Shown here: piece after piece, positions 24,101 to 35,800 of the stretch | Layout: each line of letters starts with the position of its first letter | How positions within the stretch are numbered: the first letter of the stretch is position 1 | Assembly: GCA_032871835.1 (NCBI GenBank) | Contig: CM065299.1 | Location: forward strand, 3,443,001 to 3,507,000 | Source: Dipteronia dyeriana | Lineage: Eukaryota > Streptophyta > Magnoliopsida > Sapindales > Sapindaceae | DNA: 64,000 bases | Direction of reading: 5' to 3' | Made by a program: the position numbers and the translations under genes | The notes under the pieces: model-generated | What the model saw: only the letters and a program-made list of their open reading frames with translations | Told to the model about the DNA's origin: nothing | Database searches by the model: none

Positions 24101-26419
24101 TATTGTGCGATTGACGTGCTACTTTAAATTCAATTATGTCTGCTTGTAACATCTGATTTACAATTTGATTCATTGCATCTATGGGGGAATTTGTATATGA
24201 AATATGTTCCTTAACTACTGATGTGTTTAATCAGATGTGTTTAATCATATGCTCTTTAAACGAATAATTGTCAGATGAGCTTGGAGAGAGATAGGATTAT
24301 GAGCAAAGGGAACTCTGTTATGCCAGCAGCATTTGTCTCCTTCAAAACTCGATGGGCAGCAGCTGTGTGCGCACAAACTCAACAATGCAGAAATCCAACT
24401 TTGTGGTTGACTGAGTGGGCTCCAGAACCCCGTGATATATATTGGAACAACCTGGCAATTCCATATGTTTCACTTGCCGTTAGGAGGCTTGTTATTGGAG
24501 TCGCATATTTCTTTCTGACTTTCTTTTTCATGATTCCAATTGCATTTGTACAGTCCCTTGCCAACATTGAGGGCATTGAGAAAGCCGTGCCCTTCCTGAA
24601 ACCCATAATCGAAGTGTAAGTTACTTATTCTTGAAGATTAATCATTATTCGTGCTAAAACTAGGACTATTATTACAGCTGTGTAACATGATTTTTCTGCC
24701 CAATTATTGCTTGGTTATTATGTACTTGATTACATTTTACTCGTAACACATGCTGAGATCATGATAATTTTAATGCAGGAAGGTCATAAAGTCTTTCATT
24801 CAAGGTTTCCTTCCCGGAATCACTTTGAAGATCTTTCTTATTTTTCTGCCAGATATATTGATGCTTATGTCTAAGTTTGAAGGATTTATTAGTCAATCAG
24901 CCTTGGAGAGGAGATCTGCAACTAGATACTACATTTTCCAATTTATTAATGTATTTCTTGGGAGCATCATCACGGGAACTGCATTTCAACAACTAGATAA
25001 TTTTATCCACCAGTCAGCAAATGAGTAAGTTCTGCTCACTCATGGACTACCGATTATCCATTGATGATTAAACGATCATGCAATCATGTCTATGTTTTGT
25101 TTACCTCAATAATCTTATATCATAGAACACAATCAAGGACTATGTTTTATGTGGCAGGCGCGATTTGATTCATTATCTATTTGTCTGAATTATATGCATG
25201 TGTAGTCATATGTGATTCGAGAGTTCATTTGATATCTTTTGATGTTAACATTAAGAGGGTTATTTGTGCAGTATCCCAAAGACAATCGGTGTCTCAATCC
25301 CGATGAAAGCAACTTTCTTCATAACTTATATAATGGTTGATGGGTGGGCTGGAGTTGCTGGTGAGATTCTGAGGTTGAAACCTTTGATAATCTATCATTT
25401 AAAATGTTTCTTCTTGGTGAAGACTGAAAAGGATAAGGAAGAGGCAATGGATCCTGGAACCCTTGGTTTCAACACAGGAGAACCTCAGATACAACTTTAT
25501 TTCTTACTTGGCCTGGTTTACGCCGTTGTCACACCCTTCCTACTTCCTTTCATAATAGTATTCTTTGCACTGGCATTTGTTGTTTACCGTCATCAGGTAA
25601 AATTCGGCAAGTTCACAAAATGTATTTTTTATGCTTTCTTGACCAATTAATATATTTAAATGCACGAGTTTCACTTATCATATGCTTTTCTCCTTACAGT
25701 GTACTTTTTCCAGCATTGGAATATTTTCTGGCTTGTTAGAGATAGTTGTCTTCACGATTCTTGTTCTAACAAATACATGTTTGACTCTGCAGATTATAAA
25801 TGTCTACAATCAGGGGTATGAGAGTGCTGCAGCGTTCTGGCCAGATGTCCACGGACGCATCATAACTGCATTAATAGTCTCACAGTTGCTCCTAATGGGA
25901 TTGTTGAGCACGAAAGAAGCTGCTCAGTCGACTCCACTGCTCGTGACGCTCCCAGTACTGACCATATGGTTCCACCATTTTTGCAAAGGGCGATATGAAC
26001 CTGCTTTCGTTAGATATCCATTACAGGTTAGTTTAGTGTTACAATTAACCTCATGCCTTGTACTTAACATCAATGAAATGATTGTGTGCAACAAATGATA
26101 GCTCAAACTTTCAGTTTACAATGAGCATTTTTATATTGAGTTGGATTTATTCATCGATAGACACATTAAATTTCCATGTGGGTATTCTCAGGAGGCGATG
26201 ATGAAGGATACATTGGAACGTGCAAGGGAGCCGAACCTGAACTTGAAAAGCTTCCTCCAGAATGCTTATATCCATCCGGTTTTCAAGGGTGTAGACGAGA
26301 CTGAGACTGAACCAGCTTCTCAGGAATCAGAGCAGCAGCCTGTGCTCATCCCTACCAAGCGTCGATCTCGATCAAATACTCCATTGCCAAGCAAACACAG
26401 CGGTTCAGCGTCACCCTAA
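21196..26419 (+). CDS. OSCA1: OSCA1/CSC1-like hyperosmolality- and stretch-gated cation channel
   Basis: Eleven coding exons: 21196-21509, 21844-21990, 22410-22545, 22938-23039, 23468-23587, 23743-23823, 24275-24615, 24779-25024, 25272-25596, 25793-26026, 26192-26419. They give 757 aa, the usual OSCA1 size. It opens with MATLSDIGVSATINILTAFAF, the first transmembrane helix of the family. The second helix (KIFVPIACLAFAIMVPVNW) is followed by the cytosolic RRM-like PHM7_cyt domain from about residue 200 (VLVRNVPPDPDE). The DUF221/RSN1_7TM channel region runs from about 375 to 690 with the PIAFVQSLANIEGIEK and FIQGFLPGITLKIFLIFLP helices. The C-terminal tail is polar. OSCA channels pass calcium and other cations when the membrane is stretched or under hyperosmotic shock. 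Relatives recalled in Arabidopsis are At3g21620 and At4g15430, both in regions syntenic with this window. Confidence 0.94.
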
Positions 26420-27744
26420 AATTTCAACAACTTTCTCAACCTTAAAAGCTGTTTAATCTTTGATTCATTATAAGATTGGAGAGTGGTGAAGTTGAGATAA
26501 CATTGTAAATGAGAGATAGAGTAAAAGTAAGAAAAAAAAATAGGAGAGATAGGAATGGATATCAATTAACTAGATACCAGTTTTTTATACAGTTTTAGCA
26601 ACTTGGCCCTCTGGCTTTCATGGAGCAAAATAAAAAATTAAATGCAAAATGGGATTAGTTATTGGTAACTCAGAAGTATTAAAAGAATGAATGTCTTGTT
26701 ATACTTCAAATTGAAGAATTACAAAAATAATATGCAGCAATCAATCAAGTTACCAAGTTCTTCGAATTAAAGAATCTTCTAAATCCAAAACTAGATAATC
26801 GCAAGTTTATATCAAGCAAAAAAGTATAGGGATCAATGGATCATACTATTTCTTCTTAGAATATTTTACACAGTTATTGTTTCTTCCTAATCAAACTTTC
26901 TAGATCTACCCATCTATCGTTAGTATATAACCACTTAATAAAGTTGTGTATTTCCTTTTTCATATGCATGACGTGACTTCGAGTTGTATCGAAAGTATGT
27001 GAAGATTCTTTTCTTATAGTGAGAGTTGATATTCTAAATGATACTCGTAGAAAGTTACGGTTCATCAAATCTCTTACAAACTTGATTAATCAATTTTTTT
27101 TTTGAAGTATTTATAATAGGACTACTGATATCAAAAAATACATGTGTGGTCAGATATATACCTATAATTGAAGATAAATACTTCCACGATCCGGAAAGAA
27201 AACTCTTTATACTTACTTGTAAAATGTTTATGGTGAAATTTAAACCCTTCACTACTTACGTGAAAAGGAAATGTTCTATCAATTTTATAGCAACACTGAT
27301 TAATTATTATTGATAAAATGAAGTGATTAAGTGATATGAGAGTAGGTACACTAGAGTTATGGTTATGAGTTACATTCCCTTGCACGAACACATAATATTT
27401 TAAAATAAAATAAAATAAAATAAAATTATTTGCTGTTATGTTTGGCAACCAGAACATCTTAGGCCGAGCCAAAATTATGATCCTATGCCAGCCCGTCAGT
27501 GGGACCCACTTTGGGCCCACCATTAGTCTGATTGGCGGGCCCATTTTCCACAACCAGTACCCGGACGGACGTCACGGATTGCGCCTTCCCCTCTCTCTCT
27601 TTCTCTCTCTTATCTCGAATTCTGTTAAAGTAGCTACTCGCTAGTGAGAGAAAAAGATAAAGAAAGAGAGGTGTTTGGGAATTGCAAATTTGCAAAACGG
27701 AGAGATCGTCACAGACATTTTTTTTAAGGAGGAGAGAGAACGAA
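26420..27744. other. Intergenic region and DUF212 gene promoter
   Basis: A (TAAAA)n tract lies at about 27405-27425, followed by a CT-rich stretch at 27588-27620 that probably belongs to the promoter or 5' UTR of the next gene. No other gene was recognised. Confidence 0.5.
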
Positions 27745-30700
27745 ATGGACGAGGTGATCACAATAGCTGATGCGGCGGCGTTGAGGAGCAGCGAGGCGGC
27801 GGCGGCTGGGGCGAATTCGACATCGCCGTCGTCATCGACGTCGCTTTTGCTCCCGAACAATCTCCCTCTGATCTCCGCTTTTCTCGCCTGCGCTCTTGCT
27901 CAGTTCCTCAAGGTCTTCACCACCTGGTCCGTCCGTAAATCTCATATCCACTTCTCTCTCTCCCTCTCGCTTTGTTTCTACAAATTTTGATTATTGATTT
28001 TGTCTTCTGGTTACGCGATTCTTATCTGCGATGTTTCATGTCTGTTACGATATATAATTGAATTTAAAATAACATTGCTGAGATAAAAAAATGGAGAACA
28101 AAATTTAAATATATATAAAAAAAGTGATTAATCTCTGAATGAGGTTTCGATCCCCAAAATTCCAAATAGTTGCTTTGAATTTTCATCCGTTAGATACACC
28201 ATCCATGCATGTTTATACAGTTTATGAAACCTTGATTGCATAGGAATTTATAATTCTAATTCTATGTTACATGAATATTTTAATAAACTAAACTAAAAAT
28301 AGAACCATTCTTATCAAATAAACATCTTTTTCGATGTAATAAGTTTCTTAGAATTTTTTCTATGAAGCTATGATCTGAGAAATGGAAAATTACTTGGAAA
28401 TTTGAAATATTGGGGGAATTCTTTAGGATTTTGACAAAGTTCCAGGATCTGGAAAAAAGATATGTGCCCATAGAGGGTTTGTATATGTTTCCGTTCAAGG
28501 TCTATACTTGTTATTTTGGTGTGTTTTTTATCCAGTGTGTGATTACATTATGAGATATCCAAATTCTTTATTGTTGAAGTAAGTACAATTGAATTATTGA
28601 AGTGTTTATTTAAAAGCATATATATATGTATATGTATATATATATATGTCCTGTTTTATGTTAGGCCTTGTCAAGAATCTTACATCTTCGTACCTCTAAC
28701 AATGGAGTGAAGTTCATGTTTCAAGCATTTGCTTTGCTTGATTGTTGAACTTGTAGTCTACCCTGTAAAATTGAATTCATAAAAAGTCGAAAAATAACAT
28801 TGGTTTGGGAATCTGTGCTTTCAGCGTTTTATATATGGATGGTCCTTCTCATGATTAACATTTTGCCTCTTGATAAAGTAGCGTAAATAATAACTTAAGT
28901 TCTAGATGATGGTTTTCAACTGTTTGAGTTCTTATTTTACTTCAGTTATATTATCTTCTTCTTCGTTTTCTTTTCTTACTTTAAAAAATAAATAAATTAT
29001 ATCTCAGTTATACTGTATGTTTCTCCTAGATGCTCAGGTATAAAGAAAGGAGATGGGATTCTAAAAGGATGGTTGATTCTGGTGGAATGCCGTCGTCGCA
29101 TTCCGCAACTGTGACAGCCCTAATGGTAGCGATAGGTCTACAAGAAGGAACAGGAGGACCCGCTTTTGCCATTTCAGTGGTCTTGGCATGCATTGTAAGT
29201 GCTTCTCTATTCTTAATGCTTTTCCATTGCTGACATGTTTTATTATTATTTCCACCAATATATAGATTGATTAAATCCAGTAACGGTCTTCTGATTTTTC
29301 TTTGATGTTGGAGTATTTCAAAATTTGTAATTTCTTGATGTTTCTTCTAAATGTATCATTAATTTGAAGTTGAAATCCCTCAAGCTCCATTATTAACAAT
29401 CCTTGTTAAATTGATCGGATTTCCAAGTGCTAGTTTGTGAAAGACTTATTTGTAAGCTTAGGTTGGTTTCTTTTTTACTTTTTAAATTGTTTTTCAGATG
29501 TTTGGAGGTTTTAAGTTAAAGTTAGGTATATAACTGGTATCTCTGTTTCTTATCTTCTGATTTTTTTCCTTTTGGAGTTTCTTGTTTTGATTCAAGGTTA
29601 TGGTTGATTTTTATCAATGCCTCTGTTCCTTCCTAGAATGTGACAAAGTTCATGTGTGTTTTGTTGTTTGGGAACGGTGAGGTACGACAAATGCCAAGAT
29701 ATCGTTTCTCTTGGTTGATGATTTGAATTTTGCTTGTCCACATTTTTCCTTCAAAGTTATGTTTATTTGCATTTTTAAAAAACTAGACCAGAAGCTGGTA
29801 ATTATTAAAAGACAGTGCAAGTGATGTAGAAATATATGTATTCTTCACTTTGAACTGATTGGAGATCAAAAATCCATGCAGAATTCTCCATACACTGATG
29901 CACTCTTTGATTATGACAATAATAATAATTTATATATATAAAAGAATTTTATTCTTAAATTTGGTCATTTTTTTCCTCTTTTGTTTTAATTCAAGGTAAT
30001 GGCTGATTTTTATCAAAGCCTCTGTTTCTGTCATAGAATGTGACAAAGTTTATGTGTTTTTGTTTGGGAACAGTGAGGTACAACAAATGCCAAGATATCA
30101 TTTTCTTGGTTGACGATTTGATTTTTGCTTGTCTACATTTTTCCTTCTAACTTATGTTTATTTGCATTTTTAAAAAACTAGACCAGAGGTAATTATTAGA
30201 AGACAGTGCAAGTGATGTGGAAATATATTTATCCCTCTCTTCGAACTGATTGGAAATTAAACATCCATGCAGAATCCTCCATACACTGATGCACTTTTTG
30301 ATTATGACAATATTAATTATTTATATATATATATATATATATATAAAAGAATTTTATTCTTAAATTTGGTCATTTTTTTCCTCATCTTTTTCTTTTGTTT
30401 ATTGAATTGGTTACCAATGTACTTTGTTTCTGCTAAATCGAATCCACAGCCTCTATGATGATTGCAACTTGCTGTTATACTTTAGTTTTTTGTTTGATAA
30501 TTCTTGAATATATTCAGGTGATGTATGATGCCTCTGGGGTCAGGCTTCATGCTGGTCGGCAAGCCGAAGTAAGTGCTTACACGTTCTTCTAAAACCTTAG
30601 TTGTTGTTCATTGATTAATATAGGGATCATTGACAACCACATAGTTCTCCCTTCGTATACACTTTTCATGATTATTCTGTTTCAATTGCAGCTGCTCAAT

Positions 30701-31435
30701 CAAATTGTATGTGAGTTCCCTCCAGAACATCCATTATCTAATGTTAGACCTCTACGTGAATTGCTTGGACATACTCCTGTACAGGTATGTTGCATCTATG
30801 CTCAGACTATTTAATATTTTTATATTTCCTTTTTAGCGCTTCTTACTTTGTAAATCGTCAGACATATATCCTTCAGTTCAGTAATCAAAAAACACTTGGT
30901 TTCTGTACTACGTTGACTGTCTATATCATGGATACACATCAACAAATGAATGCAATTAATATTCTAGCTATTAAAGTCGTGAGCTGCCGATGAATGGGTT
31001 GTATCTATAGGCCATACAGATGTATGACTGTATGGGTATATGTTATATGCCATTAACCATGATGTTTGTGAGTTTGGCTTTCTTCAAATATATTAGAATT
31101 TTGAACCTGAAGAGGTGGGTTGAGTGGTTAACGGTCTTTATATCCAATCAAGAGGTTATAGGTTTCAAATTTCCCAAGGGCCACATACTAAACTTAGGAT
31201 AAATTATATCGCATGAGAGTTCGATTACCAAGTTTGTAGGGTCAGAGTTTTTACCTCTCCAGTTCAAAAAAATCGAGGGAAATGGGCATCTTTAAGTCGA
31301 TATATATAGATGAACAAGCTAAGCTTTTTAATATCTTGATCTCTGGACATCATTTCGTTTGGTATGATTACGCAGGTTATTGCAGGTGCCATTTTAGGAT
31401 GCATTGTAGGGTATCTGATGAGAGACACCGACTAG
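27745..31435 (+). CDS. DUF212 acid phosphatase/vanadium haloperoxidase-related membrane protein
   Basis: Five exons, 27745-27926, 29038-29194, 30518-30568, 30692-30784 and 31376-31435, give 180 aa. After a low-complexity Ala/Ser N-terminus the protein has a membrane helix (LPLISAFLACALAQFLKVFT). The family motif GGMPSSHSATVTAL at about residues 75-88 resembles the phosphate-binding loop of PAP2 phosphatases. The motif YDASGVRLHAGRQAE, a conserved LNQIV to LRELLGHTPVQV segment and a closing glycine-rich helix follow. The family is named for a weak similarity to vanadium haloperoxidases; its real substrate is unknown to me. The Arabidopsis relative At3g21610 lies near an OSCA gene and CERK1, matching this window. 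Confidence 0.9.
29582..30380. repeat. 399-bp tandem duplication inside intron 2 of the DUF212 gene
   Basis: Two copies, about 29582-29980 and 29981-30380, share landmarks such as 'ttcaaggt', 'agaatgtgacaaagtt', 'atgccaagatatc', 'aaaaaactagaccaga' and 'ccatacactgatgca' at a constant offset of about 399 bp. They differ by scattered substitutions and a variable TA run. Confidence 0.85.
31105..31265 (+). mobile_element. Candidate tRNA-derived SINE in intron 4 of the DUF212 gene
   Basis: A box-A-like stretch (GGGTTGAGTGGTTAACGG, near 31117) is followed about 45 bp later by a degenerate box B (AGGTTTCAAATTTCC). A 3' body containing GGGCCACA then follows. The order and spacing fit plant tRNA-related SINEs such as Au-SINE. 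Ends and target-site duplication were not resolved, and it cannot fold as a functional tRNA. Confidence 0.45.
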
Positions 31436-32807
31436 GCCAGCCAGATCACCAGTTAATCCTTTTATCGTTGTCTTTGTCCCGTCTGGTTCGATACATGCAG
31501 AAAGAGATCAGCAAAGGAGATCAATGAGATCATGAAAGCAGATGTTGTAACTTGTAAGATGAGTTTCCAGTTTGTTGTTGCTGATGAGCTGTGAAGATTG
31601 ATTTTTTGGGGGTGCATTTTGGAGACTCTCGGGGGGGACTAGACTGTCATTCTTGTTGACTTGGATTGGAAGTTGGGGACTTCCATAATTTTTATACGTG
31701 AAATATTTGTTCACTTTATAAACGCCTCAGATTGTGAAACTCGTGAATATTTATTATAATGATAGAAATCTGATCCATCCAAAATCTTTATTCCTTGTAA
31801 TTTGGGTTTGCTTTTTAATTAATGTTAAAGTGTGTTGCATTGTGACAATTAAATCGATTAATTTAATTAATTCACATGTTCTTTATCTACTTCTGTAATG
31901 TATTTTTAATTCTTAAATTCACTTGGAATATATATTTTAAGATCCTTTCAACTTGTTATTTAATTGTAAGAAATTTTGAATAATTTAAACAGCAAAAGGC
32001 ACTAGGGTATCTTGAACTACGACCGCATAGTTTAATAGTCATCTTTTGATGTTTGCTATTGTGAATGACTATATTTTAGGTGAAAAAGCACAATTGCCCC
32101 TAAAGAGAGATGGGAAAGTTCAAGATGAATAACGTGGATTTTAAAGTTATAAACCTAAAGTTCAACATTAAAATGCATTAAAAATTAAATTAATAAAAAA
32201 AATAAAAATTAATAATTTCATTATGGTGAGGATCTACCACATGTTATCGGATTATCATCTGATCTCCTCCCATGGTTTTAGAGGAGACCGGTCCTCTATC
32301 GATATGGAGGAATCTCCACCGTTGGTGGAGGTTATGTTTTTCTCAAAAAAAAAAAGTTCTTTTCTTTTAAAATTATATTTAATTTGTTTTTCACAACCAA
32401 AATCACCACTTTACCCTTGTTCCAGTGAGTTCTAACGGTTTTCGATTGACGGCAAAGTATGGTTATGTAATAAACATCAGATGTTGGGCATCAAGTTACT
32501 ATATGGCCATAGTTTAGGATGGGCTAGTGTAATTTGCCATATAAATAAGTTATAAACGGTGATCACGTAACCATTTGTCTGAAGCAAGTTTTCAACGGCT
32601 AGTAATTGATACACGTACGTGACTATTTACATACATTATATACACGCTAACGTTTCTCTAATTCCCAAAATTTCAAAACATAAAGTGGAGGGAAAAAAGG
32701 AAATTCGATACTACACAACATAACCATCAACAAATCACTCTAGGCTCTACACTTTCAAAACCCTAATTCGTGATCCCAAAATTGTGTTATCGAATCGGAA
32801 AAAAAAA
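31436..32807. other. Intergenic region and CAP-H promoter
   Basis: The 3' UTR of the DUF212 gene occupies the left part. No other gene was recognised. The right part carries two MSA-like elements, listed separately. Confidence 0.5.
32431..32600 (+). promoter_or_regulatory. Two MSA (M-phase-specific activator) elements upstream of CAP-H
   Basis: TCTAACGGTT at 32431-32440 fully matches the YCYAACGGYY MSA consensus. TTCAACGGCT at 32591-32600 matches all but one position. They lie about 370 and 210 bp before the CAP-H start codon. MSA elements bind three-repeat MYB factors and give G2/M expression, which suits a condensin subunit. Binding is inferred. Confidence 0.55.
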
Positions 32808-35800
32808 ATGGATGAAGTTCTAAGCCCTAACCAGAGGCAGAGAATCGCCATGGTGTCTCGCAGCATCCAGTCTCCGAAGAGCCCCTTCTTCTTGGGCTCC
32901 AACGACGACAAGCTCGAGCGCGCCCAGGCTCGAGCTGCTCGAGCCGCCGCTATCCGACGCAAGCCCGTGACGGTCAACGCTCTGCAACAACAAGGTGACG
33001 AGTCCGATCCCTGTCTTGGCAAAGACCAGATCCTCGAGTTGTTTCAAAATTGCATCAAACTCGCCAGCGAAAATGTAAGCAAAAACCCTTCAATTTTAAT
33101 TATTTATTCTATATTTTGTATTCGAATTATGTTTCCATTTGTATGTGTTTGTGTACATTGTAGTATAGTGACTATTTCTTTAATTATTCATTTTTTTTTC
33201 ATTTTATGGATAATTGAAGAAGTATAATGCTAAATCTGTAGAATAGTCTTTTAAGGAGCCAGTTTCGATTGATAGAAATGAGGGTTTGGTGGATGGAATG
33301 GTGTCTTGTGGTTCGAGTTTCATTTATTTATTAATAATTAATTTCTGCTTGTATTTTGATTGATGGGATGTGCAGAAAATCAACCAAAAGAATACGTGGG
33401 AGCTGAATTTGATAGACCATCTCTGTGAGATTATTAAGGTTGAAGAAAATGACGTGGAGACAAATTTTCAAAAGGTATGTTTGCCCTTTTGATGTGTATA
33501 TACTTGAATAACTTGAGGGAAATGCAGTTATCATTAAATGATATATGGAAAAGAAATTGATTTTTTTTTAGTAGGCAAAAGGTCAAGGTACAAAGAACCC
33601 TGAAAACCCTGTTACTGTTGTATTAATATCTGGCCATATTAGTGTACCTTGTTACATATTAGTTATTAATATCAGTGTAACACAGTAGTTGGACACTGAT
33701 GTTGTGTCATTTTTTGTTTCATTTATGAACAATTACAGCTAGTGTATCATACATATCAGATCGAACATTGCAGAAATCATGTTTTTTGGGGGAAAATATA
33801 ATAATCAACAAATCTTCCAACTGGTGTGGCCATTTTAAACTCCGTTTTTTTCTGGAAAAAAAAACTCAACTTAGAAATTATTGTTTAAGCTGGCATCTAC
33901 AAGTCTTTCAGGAGTTCAAAGATTGTGACTTTATTTTTCTTTTGGCTTAAATGCTCACCATTAGTTTTGTGGGCAGACATGAAGTCATGACTCATGAGTC
34001 ATATTTGAGATGAATTATCTAAAACCTTAACATCATATTAAGTTCATGGTTATCATTAATGGGTCTTAACACACTTTGCATGTTATTCAAATGAAAATAT
34101 CTTACATTTAATGTTTCTGCTTCTGCAGGCAAGTTGCACTCTGGAAGCCGGAGTTAAGATATACTCATTAAGGGTGGACTCGGTGCATTCAGAAGCGTAC
34201 AAGGTCCTAGGTGGAATTAGTAGAGCGGGTCAAGAAAATGAACCAGGTTGGGTTTCTATTATGAATTCTTTATGGTGAAATATTTAACGGGCCTTGTAGT
34301 ATAAGATACAAAATGCATTAAAACTTGGTACAACATTAAGATACAGCATGTATTTAACTGACTACATCATTATCGGTTGTTGCAGTTCTCATTGGCATTA
34401 AATTTGGTATACATTTTCTTAACAGCTTTCAGCATAATAATATAATATAATGGAAATCTAACCAGGAAATATTTTACATGCATTAAAATGTATTTTCATA
34501 AGTAGGTCTAGTTTAGAAAAATTGGTAGTCGACTTTTCTGAGTTTTCCTTTAACTAATAGCCTGTTATCTTTGACAAAGATGTAATTAGTAACATTGAAT
34601 ATAGCTGATTGTTTTTGGCTCCCAAAAGCAAGGTTAGGGTTCAATACCTGTCAAGTAGACTGGTTGTCAATAAAGTTCATCACTGGCAAAGCTTTAATGT
34701 AACTTTTTGATAATATGCATAACATGACTTCTATGCATTTGATAGTGCATCCATTTTTTACTAAGATCTGTTGGTATCACTCTTATCTTTTTTGTCTTGT
34801 TAATCTATGTGGTAAGATTTTCTTCATAAGTTTTAAGTTCTTCCTCTCTTTTTTCTTCCTCGATTTTCTTAGTTAAACTTTTGAATCTACTAATAGATGT
34901 TAGTAATGATACATGTTCTTATGTTACCTCATAAGCTTCTGAATTGCAGCAGCATGCTGCCCACAGGTTTTATGCCCCTTTTATAGTTGTTAGTATCCTA
35001 ATTCTGTATTACAAATACAGATACCATGGTTGAGGATGCTAGTGGTCACAATGGACATGAAGAAGGCAATTCAAAAAAAGACGTGGAGAAAAAGGTATAT
35101 ATTTTTTGTTTTGTGAGCTAACTAAATTTATCCATCCATAAATTAATAGAAGTCTATATGCAGCAGTCACCTTCATCAACACTAGAATCATCTTTCGAAG
35201 CTCTTAACGTGAAGAAGTTTGATGGTGATTACACATCCTACCTATGTCCATTATTAATGTGTGATTTAAGTTTGAAAATATGATGTTATTTCTTTTGTTT
35301 TTTAGTTGCATTTGCAGTAGATCCACTCTATCATCAGACATCTGCACAATTTGATGAAGGTGGAGCCAAGGGTCTTTTGTTGAATAATCTTGGAGTATAT
35401 GCTGGATGTCGGGTGCTCTTTGATTCTCTGGAAGTACCAGGGAAGGACATTTCATGTGCAAAACAAAAATATGAATCGGATGCAATTGACCTTTCTTTTG
35501 TCAGAGGTCTGTTGCTTCTACTAGCATACTGATTTTGCTCAGTCGTGCAGTTGCATTTTACGAGGAATTTTTTGTTCTAGTGACAGTGAATCTTTTATTT
35601 ATTTATTTATAGAGTACGTTGAACAGATGGTACTGAACATGCAAGCGAAGGATGAAATCTCACCAACCCTGAGGAGTATAGTTAATCAATTTGATGAAGA
35701 TAATACAAGGCCATCAAATACTTTTTCTTCTGGCCAAAAGTTCACAGACCCAGTTGAACCAGTGTATAGTAATGAAGTTGATTATGATGGTGATGCATTT

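Noticed and set aside
31105..31200. tRNA gene
   Set aside because: Box A and B are present only in degenerate form and no cloverleaf with paired acceptor stem could be drawn; a SINE is likelier.
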